This document shows positions 1-7,814 of a stretch of 14,454 nucleotides of DNA, piece after piece. The notes under the pieces are model-generated. The model ran no database searches. It saw only the letters and a list, made by a program, of their open reading frames with translations, and was not told the origin of the DNA. This DNA comes from Multifurca ochricompacta (taxonomy: Eukaryota; Basidiomycota; Agaricomycetes; Russulales; Russulaceae): NCBI GenBank assembly GCA_022496185.1, contig WTXG01000548.1, positions 1 to 14,454 of the forward strand, read 5' to 3'. The translations under genes were made by a program, and so were the position numbers. Every line of letters begins with the position of its first letter. Within the stretch, counting starts at the first letter, position 1.

Positions 1-16
1 GTCACCCGTGAAAATG

Positions 17-213
17 CGTGCAAGTTCTTTACTTGCATCGCGCATTTCGGATACCTGGCCCAGGCCTTCCCAGACCAAGAAGATACACAACACATTCATT
101 TGTGGCTGCTTAAGATCCCTCAATGACTCTTATTTTATGTTCAGAAGATTAAGATAATTCATTATTCCATTTTTATTTTATTATTCTGCTTTCAATTTTA
201 TACAAGCACAACT
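17..213 (+). repeat. ~200 bp repeat unit, copy 1
   Basis: First of three related units. Its first 35 bases are the same as those at 380-414, and it then runs through a shared middle (near AAGATCCCTCAA) into an AT-rich tail of TTTTATTTTATTATTCTG type. The start holds a hairpin: TGCAAGT and ACTTGCA pair around TCTTT, extended by ATGCG and CGCAT with a small bulge. No reading frame is conserved among the copies. The unit may begin to the left of the window. Its identity is unknown; it could be a decayed dispersed repeat. Confidence 0.7.
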
Positions 214-379
214 AAAATACAGTATACAGAGATGATTAGATAGGATGTTATAGAACATTGATGAAAAGCCTGTCAGATAACCACACAGAATGCAAAATAA
301 TTTGATGAACACATAGCAATTTGCAGGGGTAACCCCTGGATAATTGTTTTGATACCTGGGTTACCCATAAAATGAAACA
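214..379. other. spacer between repeat copies 1 and 2, no gene seen
   Basis: AT-rich sequence absent from the junction between copies 2 and 3. It ends with a short palindrome, CAGGGGT-A-ACCCCTG (about 324-338), followed by CCTGGGTTACCC. The last bases before copy 2 resemble the first bases of the window, so the repeat unit may extend a little further left than the core given here. Confidence 0.4.
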
Positions 380-595
380 CGTGCAAGTTCTTTACTTGCA
401 TCGCGCATTTCGGACATCCGGCCCAGGACATCCCAGTCAAGGAGATACGCACTTGGACACAACGCGTTCATTTATGGCTACTCAAGATCCCTCAAAAATT
501 CCTGTTTTATGTTCATAAGATTAAGATAATTTATTATTCCATTTTTATTTTATTATTCTGGTTTCAATTTTATATGAGCGTGACTGTTCTTTGTG
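380..595 (+). repeat. ~200 bp repeat unit, copy 2
   Basis: Most complete copy of the unit. It matches copy 1 over its whole length and copy 3 from CATTTCGGA onward, including the motif CCCAGTCAAGGAGATA and the AT-rich tail ending near GCGTGACTGT. It keeps the TGCAAGT/ACTTGCA hairpin at its start. It is followed almost directly by copy 3, so copies 2 and 3 form a head-to-tail tandem. Confidence 0.75.
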
Positions 596-598
596 TTT

Positions 599-797
599 CT
601 GCACATTTCGGATAAATGGCCCGGGCCATCCCAGTCAAGGAGATAAGCACTTGGACACAATGCATTCATTTATGGCTACTCAAGATCCCTCAAATATTGT
701 TGGTTTATGTTCAGAAGATTGAAATGATCCTTTATTTACATTATTATTTTATTATTCTGGTTTCATTTCATACAAGCGTGACTGTCCTGGTGTGTTT
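599..797 (+). repeat. ~200 bp repeat unit, copy 3
   Basis: Third copy, lacking the hairpin start but otherwise colinear with copy 2: CATTTCGGAT, CCCAGTCAAGGAGATA, CACTTGGACACAA, TCATTTATGGCTACTCAAGA, an AT-rich tail and GCGTGACTGTCCT. A 97-codon open frame overlaps it but its sequence is not conserved in the other copies, so I do not treat it as a gene. Confidence 0.7.
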
Positions 798-804
798 AAG
801 TCAA

Positions 805-822
805 CCTTCCTTAATAGGAAGG
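805..822 (+). other. short perfect hairpin
   Basis: CCTTCCT and AGGAAGG form a 7-bp stem around a TAAT loop. It sits just after repeat copy 3. No gene ends here, so there is no reason to call it a terminator. Confidence 0.35.
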
Positions 823-1198
823 AGGTCAGACCACCATGCAATGCAATGTAGTCACTGCCCCATGCAGCTTGTAGATACATGTGGGCCTTGTTTCAGTAAA
901 CTAATTTGATAATTAGATTATATTATAGTCTAAAGTAGTCTAGAGAGTATTTTAGATAGTGCCAGACCAGCAGAATTGGTTGTGTGTTGATAAAACAGGT
1001 GCATCATGATTTCAAGAAGTAGATCACTGATAACACTTTTATTTTACATCACACTGTTGATCTGCTTTGATATTTCATATGATAATACTAGAACATATTT
1101 AAAGATACCCTATAGCATACATCAGATGAGATCTTTTATTTTTGTGACTGCAGATGTGTTTTATCTTAGAATTTCTACTGATCTTGTCAATGCATGAT
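823..1198. other. AT-rich spacer, no gene seen
   Basis: Ordinary AT-rich DNA. The only open frames are about 60 codons, on both strands, without recognisable motifs, and look like chance frames. Confidence 0.5.
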
Positions 1199-1320
1199 TG
1201 GCACCTATACCTGCCAAACCCACCACACGGGTATGGGTTTCCACAGGTTGGGAGCCATATACCCGTACCCATACCCGGCAAAACCCGTGGCGCTTACCCA
1301 CGCAGGTATGAAAACCCTTG
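1199..1320. repeat. GGGTAT-type inverted repeat cluster
   Basis: A GC-richer island in AT-rich DNA. The 11-mer CGGGTATGGGT at 1228-1238 is the exact reverse complement of ACCCATACCCG at 1267-1277. Around it are further ACCC/GGGT blocks (CACCTATACCTGCC, ACCCGTACCC, AAACCCGTGG, CTTACCCACGCAGGTATG). Such low-complexity GGGTA-rich palindromic ends are what I recall near ends of degraded DNA transposons in mushroom-forming fungi; no target duplication or transposase is visible. Confidence 0.5.
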
Positions 1321-1814
1321 ACAATCACTAGTGACATTTGGATTAGCTGAACTATAACTACTAGTTATATGTCATAAAATTTTCTCTGCCAAAAGCTGCA
1401 GCTTGGGCCAAGCCAGGCCAGGGCCAAGCCATCTGTGGCAGCTGTTATGCTCAGCAGGGCATATCATTGTGACATGCACAATCCATCACAGGTCCACCAG
1501 CAGTCAAAAGATCCTCAGTGAGGTCAGCCCAACAAGCCAAACTCACAGCCTAGCCTCAACAGGATCAGAAGGAACTGTGCTATAACCAAGCATGGAGGGA
1601 GATGGGATGAGTAGGCCAAAGGGAGCTAATCCCCTAAGGCCTGTGAGTGGGAAAGACCTGGCTGCTGTGCCAGAGGCACAACGAACAGACCAAGGCTGAA
1701 GTTGGAGTGGAGAGAGTCATAACTCAGCCACAGCATGGACAGCGCTCCTAAGTGGACTGGAGTTAGAGTGAAGGATGAAGGCTCAGCCCAAGTGCCAAAG
1801 GCATGTCAAGGGAT
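1321..1814. other. gene-free left flank of the copia insertion
   Basis: About 490 bp with no long open frame, splice-supported exon or RNA gene that I can see. The longest frame is 60 codons (1403-1585), rich in Ser/Thr/His, with no domain. The DNA is continuous with 8324-8529 if the copia element is removed. Confidence 0.5.
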
Positions 1815-1819
1815 GGAAG
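1815..1819. repeat. target site duplication GGAAG, left copy
   Basis: GGAAG directly precedes the outer end of the left LTR and recurs at 8319-8323 directly after the right LTR. Five base pairs is the usual duplication length for Ty1/copia integrases. This shows that the two LTRs belong to one insertion event. Confidence 0.9.
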
Positions 1820-2001
1820 TGTCAAACAATCATGCTGCTTATTATACTGACTGTGGTTAGTAGTGGGTTAGGCTAAGGAAAGACAAGTTACTTCAGAGGT
1901 TAGAAGAACTCTCTATTACTATCTACACACCTAAGGAAAGACAAGTTCTAATATAATAGGTTAGTCTATAGGTAGTGAGAGAGTAGAGTAAAGGGAACTT
2001 A

Positions 2002-2031
2002 CACTTCAGAGGTTAGAAGAACTCTGAAGTG
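2002..2031 (-). other. LTR hairpin near the expected transcript start
   Basis: CACTTCAGAG (2002-2011) and CTCTGAAGTG (2022-2031) form a perfect 10-bp stem with a 10-base loop. The same hairpin is intact in the other LTRs (7991-8020, 10123-10152). It lies about 22-50 bases downstream of the TATA box on the sense strand, so it would be at or very near the 5' end of the element's RNA. Confidence 0.6.
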
Positions 2032-2052
2032 AAAGAGACGAAACAGACACCC

Positions 2053-2059
2053 TTATATA
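2053..2059 (-). promoter_or_regulatory. TATA box of the left LTR
   Basis: Sense strand reads GGGTATATAAGGG, a good TATA element, with a CCAAT box about 85 bases upstream (2143-2147). In this 3' LTR it would drive transcription leftward into the flank rather than into the element. Confidence 0.6.
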
Positions 2060-2328
2060 CCCATAGGGTCAGGGGAAATGGTCTGTGCGCACTGGGAATA
2101 AGTCCACAAGTGCCGGACAATAAACAGAGAGGGATAAAGGCCATTGGACAAAGAGATATCACATGCTTACTGCGCATTACTAAGTCCATCACTAATCAGC
2201 TGAGTGAGAAAGAAATGTAATAAAGATAACATAAAAAGTCCGATACTCCGAAATCTAATCTAATCTAATCTACAGCTGAAGCGAACCTTAGATGCCTGAA
2301 GCATCTCCAGACACGTCCTGTGTCAACA

Positions 2329-2335
2329 TCCCTCC
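2329..2335 (-). promoter_or_regulatory. polypurine tract of element 1
   Basis: Sense strand GGAGGGA directly precedes the 3' LTR. This is the expected place and composition of the primer for plus-strand DNA synthesis, although it is short. The identical tract is at 10455-10461 in element 2. Confidence 0.65.
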
Positions 2336-2602
2336 ATGGTGAAGGCATCGATCATTAAGTGGAATGAATTGAATGAGCACACTGCTGTTCACAATTGAAT
2401 GAACATGTAACCAGCCAGAGATCCAATTCTCTAACTCTTTGTGAGTTTTGCGTACAAGTTGTAGATTCACTTATGCAAGTCTACACACCTCTTGCGTCAC
2501 TCTCGAGGTCGAGAACGTGCTCATGTGGCATGGTGGGAAAGTGAAATGGTGAACAAAGTCTCCAGATTCCAGCTCTTCATTACAGCACTAGTCCAAATCC
2601 AG
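2336..2602 (-). other. 3' untranslated part of element 1
   Basis: About 270 bp between the polyprotein stop and the purine tract. It is almost identical to 10462-10731 of element 2. Only short frames occur. Near conservation between copies is explained by recent common descent and does not imply a gene. Confidence 0.6.
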
Positions 2603-2746
2603 TTACCATGTGACAAAAGATGATCTAGGCAGAGACTTTGTAAGGCCATCTGCTAGCATCTCTCCAGTGGGAGTTCGCACCAAGTCAATCTGGTGTGATT
2701 CTACATACTCCCTAATGGCATGGTACTTTATTGGTATGTGCTTTGA

Positions 2747-3208
2747 TCACCTTCCTGTGACTGGGTTTAATGCAAGATCTACTGCACCCTTATTGTCACA
2801 ATGCAGTTGTATGGGTGAACTAACTTCATATCCCAATTCCTGCATAAAAGTCCTATACCACGCTGCCTGATTTGAAGCCTCAGCAAGGCTCATATACTCG
2901 GCTTCAGTGGTGGACTGTGCTACTGTCTTCTGCTTCCTGGAGTACCAGCTAATGGCTCCATTAGCAAGGAAAAAGACATAGCCTGAGGTGGAGTGGCGGT
3001 CCTCTTGATCTCCCCATGAGGAATCCGCAAAGCCATGAAGGCCTACTTCACCATTCCCTCCAGAATAGCGCAACTTGTAGTCTTTTGTAGCATTTAGATA
3101 GGCTAAGACATACTTTGCTAGTCGCATGTGCTGCTGGGAAGGGTTGGAAGCAAATTGGCTAAGGCGCGCAACAGCGAAACTAATGTCAGGTCTGCTTCCA
3201 ATCTGCAC
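2747..3208 (-). CDS. RT end and RNase H, element 1
   Basis: 153 codons, entered by the frame change near 3217. It begins with the end of the RT region (QIGSRPDISFAVARLSQF, typical of copia) and continues into RNase H, which removes RNA from the RNA-DNA hybrid. Acidic residues: Asp62 in GFADSSWGD, the TEAEY motif at 101-105, and Asp138 in HCDNKGA. The frame ends at TGA 2747-2749, an Arg codon in element 2. Past this stop the frame stays open through KHIPIKYH and LADGLTK, the last holding the fourth acid, to 2603. The domain is therefore truncated by one nonsense change. Confidence 0.87.
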   Translation of the reverse strand: MQIGSRPDISFAVARLSQFASNPSQQHMRLAKYVLAYLNATKDYKLRYSGGNGEVGLHGFADSSWGDQEDRHSTSGYVFFLANGAISWYSRKQKTVAQSTTEAEYMSLAEASNQAAWYRTFMQELGYEVSSPIQLHCDNKGAVDLALNPVTGR

Positions 3209-5316
3209 CCAAAGCAGGACCCCATTAACTGCTGATACCTCTTAATATCAGAGGTAGATGCCTGGTCTTCAAACTTGACCAAATGAACATCCACGCCAGA
3301 GGGTAGAGGAGTATATACTGGGTTGGAATCCCCCATTCCAAACCTCTCAACTATTGAAGATACATAGGCTGTCTGGTCAATATCCAGTGTCTTGTTAGGA
3401 CGATCCCTGGTGATGTTAACTCCAAGGTAGGACTGGATTTCGCCAAGATCGGTCATCTCATATCGGCTAGATAGAGAGTCCTTCAGCCATTGAATCTTCT
3501 TAGTGGAGGACCCAAGTATAGTGATGTCATCAACATATAAAATGACAAAAAGTGAACCATCCCCCTCTTGGTGATGATACACATATACTCCTGCATCAGA
3601 GTACGTCCGAGTAAAGCTCAGTTCATTGAGAACTGCATGGAATTGCAAGTTCCATGCTCGGGAAGCTTGTTTGAGGCCATACAGAGCCTTCTGTAGCCTA
3701 CAAACTTTGGACTCTTGTCCAGCAACGATGAAACCAACAGGTTGCTCCATATAAATCTCCTCGTCCAGGTCGCCATGCAGGAATGCCGATTTGACATCCA
3801 TCTGGTGGATTTCCCAATCCTCAAGTGCGGCCAACGCTAATAACAGTCTAAGAGACTCAAATCTGGTGACTGGGGAGAAAGTTTCATTGAAGTCCACCCC
3901 TTCTATTTGGGTGAACCCTTTTGCTACAAGCCTAGCACGAAAGCGTCCATCTGCTTTCAATTTAAAGACCCATTTGGACTTTACAGCCTTTCTACCTTCA
4001 GGAAGGTCTTCAAGGCACCACACTTTAAGTCTTTCTAAGGCATCAATTTCATATTGACATGCCTCAAGCCAGTCACTGGCATTATCAGACTCCATTGCTT
4101 CTTTAAATGTAAGAGGATCCCTATAAGGCGATCCTGCAGCATTAAGTAGATCCATCTGACCAAGTCTGGAAGAACCTTGCACAAACTCCACATTTTCCTC
4201 GTTGTAGAAGTGAGGATTCAGACGACGATTGCGATTGGGACGTGCAGTATCCAAGTCTAAATCTTCTTGGATTGCCCTATCTCGTCGTTCAGAGCGTGGA
4301 CTTGTCCTCTGAAAATTAGGTTGAGGAATTCTGTCTGCAATCCTTTGTGATTTTCTGATTGCTTTGGTTCTTTTGGGAGGGGAGGAAGGTTCCATGACTT
4401 GTGATGGAGGGGTCTGATATATTGTCTGAGGGTGTGTGGTGTCTACATTACGTGTGGGTGTGGTAGGCTGTGGTGCTAATTGAGGAGGTACAATGTCCTC
4501 CTGTTCCTCTTCCAGGTCTTCCTCATGCTGAGGAGCCTCAGGAACGTGTATAGCTGTTGCTGGTGGTGGCTGGACATTGCCACCAGGTAAGGTAAATGAG
4601 CCACCTTCGCTAGGTTGCTCTATGGATTTCTCTGCTCTGTTGTCCTTATTAGAGCGGGATGGGAAGGATCTCTCATCAAATGTAACATCTCGTGAAGAGA
4701 TGAGAGACCGGGTATGACTATCCCAAAGTGTATAGCCCTTGGAAGTGGGCTCATACCTGACAAAGACGGCCTCCCTAGCTTTGGGATCTAACTTACACTG
4801 CTTGCCCTCTGGAACATGATAATAGGCTTTGCAACCAAAGACCTTAAAATATGAGACATCTGGTTTGTTCCTGACCAGAAGCTCAAGCGGAGTCTTCCAC
4901 TTGTTAGAACAGATGGGAGTTCTGTTATATATATGACATGCTGTCTCAACAGCACACTCCCAAAAACCAAGAGACAGGCCAGCATCGTGCAGCATGCTAG
5001 TGCCTTTTTCCATAATGGTTCTATTAAATCTCTCAGCCCTTCCATTCTGTTGTGGACTATACGGCATCGTAAGTTTATGCTCTATGCCATAATCTTCAAG
5101 CGTTGCTTTCAGCGCCTTGTTCACATACTCGCCACCACAATCTGTATGAAGACACTTGATTTTATGATTAAATTTGTTTTCAAGTAGTGTCTTCAGTTTA
5201 TTAAAAACTGGTGTAAACAGATCTTTTGACTTCATTGGAACGATTAAAGCATATCTGCTGAAGTTGTCCAAGAAGGTGGCAAAGTATAGATTCCCTTGTA
5301 TTGAACTGCACTGCAA
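3118..5316 (-). CDS. integrase core and reverse transcriptase, element 1
   Basis: 732 codons, true sequence from 5316 to about residue 700, then a shifted tail. Integrase: second catalytic Asp59 in LHTD and Glu95 in QQNGRAERF, with 35 residues between them (DD35E). The residue after Asp59 is Cys, where element 2 has Arg, as is usual for HTDRGGE. A copia KGY-type tail lies at about 192-215 (KGYTLWD...SRDVTFDE). Residues about 216-390 are Pro/Ser/Glu-rich and look disordered, with a basic stretch PPKRTKAIRK that could be a nuclear localisation signal. RT follows: KSKWVFKLK near 446, Asp507 in QMDVKSAFLHG, LYGLKQASRAW near 545, and the catalytic YVDD at 594-597 (3526-3537). It has no start of its own; it is the continuation of gag-pol. 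Confidence 0.9.
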   Translation of the reverse strand: MQCSSIQGNLYFATFLDNFSRYALIVPMKSKDLFTPVFNKLKTLLENKFNHKIKCLHTDCGGEYVNKALKATLEDYGIEHKLTMPYSPQQNGRAERFNRTIMEKGTSMLHDAGLSLGFWECAVETACHIYNRTPICSNKWKTPLELLVRNKPDVSYFKVFGCKAYYHVPEGKQCKLDPKAREAVFVRYEPTSKGYTLWDSHTRSLISSRDVTFDERSFPSRSNKDNRAEKSIEQPSEGGSFTLPGGNVQPPPATAIHVPEAPQHEEDLEEEQEDIVPPQLAPQPTTPTRNVDTTHPQTIYQTPPSQVMEPSSPPKRTKAIRKSQRIADRIPQPNFQRTSPRSERRDRAIQEDLDLDTARPNRNRRLNPHFYNEENVEFVQGSSRLGQMDLLNAAGSPYRDPLTFKEAMESDNASDWLEACQYEIDALERLKVWCLEDLPEGRKAVKSKWVFKLKADGRFRARLVAKGFTQIEGVDFNETFSPVTRFESLRLLLALAALEDWEIHQMDVKSAFLHGDLDEEIYMEQPVGFIVAGQESKVCRLQKALYGLKQASRAWNLQFHAVLNELSFTRTYSDAGVYVYHHQEGDGSLFVILYVDDITILGSSTKKIQWLKDSLSSRYEMTDLGEIQSYLGVNITRDRPNKTLDIDQTAYVSSIVERFGMGDSNPVYTPLPSGVDVHLVKFEDQASTSDIKRYQQLMGSCFGCRLEADLTLVSLLRALANLLPTLPSSTCD

Positions 5317-6896
5317 GGGCCTACAAGATCACTATGAAGGATCTCAAGGGGGGCTGATGCGCGTTTTGAAGATGGGGGAAATGGAAGACGATGGGATTTA
5401 CCCATTTCACAGCCATAACATGGCTTGTCTTCCACTTGGCTATTATTAATTTTGAGGCCTTTAACTGCCTCAGGAGCATATTTCTTCAGGGCTTCTTTAG
5501 ACATGTGGCCCATTCTTTGATGCCAGATTTCTAGTGAGGCAGATGCAGATGTATGGATACTACTTAGGATGTGTTTGCCTAGTACCCAATACAGTTTGCC
5601 AAACTTCCATGCTTCCGCTATAATGTTGTCGCCATATTTTATTGTTGCCTTCTTATTATCTAAGAACACAGTTGCCCCTTTTTCTACTAGGGCACTGGCG
5701 GAGAGTATTTTATGTCCTCCAGGCATGTGGAGCACATTGCTCAATTCCAAGTCGTAACCTTGATCAGTCCTGATGATCACGGTCCCAACTCCACTTGTTT
5801 TGACTATGGAGTTGTCACCTAGTGATACTTCATGGGTACTGTCAACTTTATATGTATCGAAGTCTTCAAGGTTGGGACTGAAATGAGACGTTGCTCCACT
5901 ATCAAGCATCCAATAATCTGAGTTGATGTCCAGATTATAGGTGTGAACATAAAGGCGAATGCGAGGTGCTTCTTGCACCTCCTCTATTTTGCCACTACCA
6001 TTAACTATGGTGGCTATAGTGTGTACATTTTGGGCCTCAGCCCTCTTCTTGTTTCCTGCCTTGCCCTTTCTGGCATTCTCCAGGTCCTTCTTCTTCTTTG
6101 CGCAAGCGTTGGACTTGTGTCTGGGCTTTTGGCAATAGAAGCAGACTACCCCTTGTGAACCAGGGGCAGCAGCGGGAAGTGGTGATAAATTTGTAGGTTT
6201 TTTAGTTTTGACAGGTGCAGCCTTAGATAGGACTGCACTACCACTTCCTGAGGGACCTGCCAGATGACTCTCCTCATTTAGGAACCTCTGCACAAGGTCC
6301 TGAGGTGAGAGCCGTTCTGGATCGCCAGAGGCTAGTATAGAGCCGGCAATGGCACTGTAGGATTCAGGGAGAGCTTTTAACAATATAAAGCTCATCTGGA
6401 GGTCATTGACCTCCATCCCATTCTCCCTTAGGGTACTCCTGGCATCTAGAACCTTTTGTAATTGGGTTCTAAATGTCTGTCCTTCATCAAGACGGAAGGA
6501 CACCAGGGCAAGCCACAAATTATATGTGGCCATGCTACCTACAGAGCCATAAAGCCATTCCAACTTATTATACTTCTCGCTAAGAGAAGGATAATTGGCA
6601 TTGGAAGCTACTTGGGAGTAGACTTCCTGGGTGACGTTGAGAAAGAGGAGCCCAATCAACATTTCCTCTTCTCCCATCCATTCCCTAAGGATGGGATCAA
6701 TTACTTCCTTCTGCATTTTCTCCTTTTCCTCCTTGTCCTCTGGGAGGAGTGGCATATCAGGGTAAGGCGTAAGAATGTGCCTCCTGAGGCCGTTCATCCT
6801 TAAGAGGGCGTTGAAGTTGGCAGACCAAACCTGCCAGTTGGAGCCATCAAGGCATTCCATCTTGGAGGAGGGAGGGAAGACAATTGAAGATGGCAT
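5244..6896 (-). CDS. gag, protease and integrase N-terminus, element 1
   Basis: 550 codons, true sequence up to residue about 527, then an out-of-frame tail after the deletion near 5319. Residues 1-200 resemble the copia gag (UBN2/DUF4219 type: a DGSNWQVW motif near 17-24, then helical segments). Residues 252-265 form a CX2CX4HX4C zinc knuckle for RNA binding, followed by a Lys-rich stretch; the usual Gly before the His is Arg259 here but Gly in element 2. Protease active site is Asp332-Ser-Gly-Ala (5892-5903). Integrase zinc site is His459/His464 and Cys493/Cys496, and the first catalytic Asp is 523 in LHSDLVGP. The start ATG is the first in this frame after a long leader; the Met at residue 13 also lies upstream of the gag motif and is an alternative. 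Confidence 0.88.
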   Translation of the reverse strand: MPSSIVFPPSSKMECLDGSNWQVWSANFNALLRMNGLRRHILTPYPDMPLLPEDKEEKEKMQKEVIDPILREWMGEEEMLIGLLFLNVTQEVYSQVASNANYPSLSEKYNKLEWLYGSVGSMATYNLWLALVSFRLDEGQTFRTQLQKVLDARSTLRENGMEVNDLQMSFILLKALPESYSAIAGSILASGDPERLSPQDLVQRFLNEESHLAGPSGSGSAVLSKAAPVKTKKPTNLSPLPAAAPGSQGVVCFYCQKPRHKSNACAKKKKDLENARKGKAGNKKRAEAQNVHTIATIVNGSGKIEEVQEAPRIRLYVHTYNLDINSDYWMLDSGATSHFSPNLEDFDTYKVDSTHEVSLGDNSIVKTSGVGTVIIRTDQGYDLELSNVLHMPGGHKILSASALVEKGATVFLDNKKATIKYGDNIIAEAWKFGKLYWVLGKHILSSIHTSASASLEIWHQRMGHMSKEALKKYAPEAVKGLKINNSQVEDKPCYGCEMGKSHRLPFPPSSKRASAPLEILHSDLVGPCSAVQYKGIYTLPPSWTTSADML

Positions 6897-7814
6897 TGTG
6901 AGATGTTAAAAATGTTCCTGGTTCCAAGGAGCAGTTAGAACCAGTGCCCAGGTCTCGCTTAAGAGTGCCACCCCATACTGTGGCGCTATGCTTCAGAACC
7001 TAGAAAGGTCCTGCCTTTGTTGTGCGACTTTCTAGGTATAGTAAAACTGTCTAGCGCAATCTTGTAACTAGACATAAGCTCTGGTAGACTAGCCAGAGTG
7101 TCTAGTGTAAACAAGACTGGGAGTCATGTCATGGAGGAGCCAACCGCAAGTTCCATTAGAGACAAAGGGTGTATAGCCCTTCCTCTAATGCTGGTGGTGG
7201 AGTCCATGATTAAGCCCTAGATGATTGGGGCCATGACTAAGTAGATGTCTAGTCTGTCTCTGGTAGGGCGTGGTTACCCTACAAAGGCAATGAATACTTA
7301 TGCCCAGAGATGAAGACTATATCTACTATGTATAGACTATAGTAGTGCAGCCTACTTGTATCGAGCCCAAGCGTCATAGGATTGACTACCCATGCCTTGT
7401 TCTAGACCCTAAACTCCACATGCAGGTCGCTAAACCCGGCTTACAGATAGAGCCAAGCATTGACTGGACTTAAAGCCACAAGCTTCTGGCTATAGGCCTA
7501 CTAAAGCTATCTATGGGACGAAGACCCAGCTACAACTAAGAAATTACTAATACCTAGTGTGCACTCAAGGAGCTTAAGGTGTTTCACCCGCTTAGGGTCC
7601 CTCATCACTTTTGCAAGAACCCGAAGGGCTAGCCAAACAGTTCAGGATGAGCAGTAACTGGTCATCCTGTGGGGTGTTAAGGTGCACAGACAGTAAATAA
7701 GAAAGCTCACTGGAAGAAGCGGTGGGAAAGACTTTGAAGCTTTTGTGAGCTTGGTGTGCAAGAGCAAGTTGGGCTGTGATGAACAAAGGGAATTACAGAT
7801 CAGTATGAGCGGCA
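6897..7814 (-). other. long leader of element 1
   Basis: About 920 bp between the primer binding site and the gag ATG. No conserved domain is visible. Several short upstream frames exist (for example 64 codons, 7592-7786), which are unsupported. There are small inverted repeats, such as GTCTAG (7049-7054) with CTAGAC (7068-7073). It probably holds packaging signals. Element 2's leader lies outside the window, so conservation cannot be used here. Confidence 0.55.

Larger units (their letters stand above)
1820..2328 (-). repeat. 3' LTR of element 1
   Basis: 509 bp, TGTCAAACA on the plus strand through TGTGTCAACA; on the sense (minus) strand it begins TGTTGACAC and ends TTTGACA. It matches 7827-8318 and 9943-10454. 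Internal structure: four tandem AATCT units at 2252-2271, a CCAAT box (2143-2147), a TATA box (2053-2059), a 10-bp-stem hairpin (2002-2031), a 23-bp direct repeat (1890-1912 and 2003-2025) and a 17-bp direct repeat (1873-1889 and 1931-1947). Private changes against the other two LTRs include TA for GG about 20 bases inside its left end, and A for C near 2148. Confidence 0.93.
2603..6896 (-). pseudogene. gag-pol polyprotein of element 1, three lesions
   Basis: A single gag-pol frame of about 1,430 codons would run from ATG 6896 to TAA 2603-2605. Comparison with element 2 locates the breaks. An A present in element 2 at 13431 is missing here between 5319 and 5320, just after the first integrase Asp. 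Another A is missing between 3217 and 3218, between RT and RNase H. CGA (Arg, intact at 10877-10879) has become TGA at 2747-2749, between the third and fourth RNase H acidic residues. All other catalytic motifs read correctly. The C-terminal end also differs: here the frame stops soon after the ADGLTK motif (Asp at 2648-2650), while element 2 has one extra base there and would read to 10706. One gag-pol frame without an internal stop is the common copia plan. Confidence 0.88.

Noticed and set aside
616..909. 97-codon plus-strand open frame
   Set aside because: It overlaps repeat copy 3 and the adjoining DNA; the other repeat copies do not preserve the frame, and no domain is recognisable.
1448..1464. 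GCTCAGCAGGGCATAT also found near 9827-9842
   Set aside because: A 16-base match without extended similarity; too short to claim a duplication flanking the region.
2029..2220. 63-codon plus-strand frame in the LTR, repeated at 10150
   Set aside because: It lies antisense in the LTR across the TATA box and is lost in the 5' LTR copy by a one-base change; repetition is due to the LTRs.
3791..4057. 88-codon plus-strand frame also present at 11915-12181
   Set aside because: It is the antisense shadow of the RT; its conservation follows from that of the RT on the other strand.
5943..6158. Plus-strand hydrophobic frame, repeated at 14055-14321
   Set aside because: Antisense shadow of the zinc-knuckle and Lys-rich gag region; Leu-rich reading is expected from the reverse of Lys/Glu codons.
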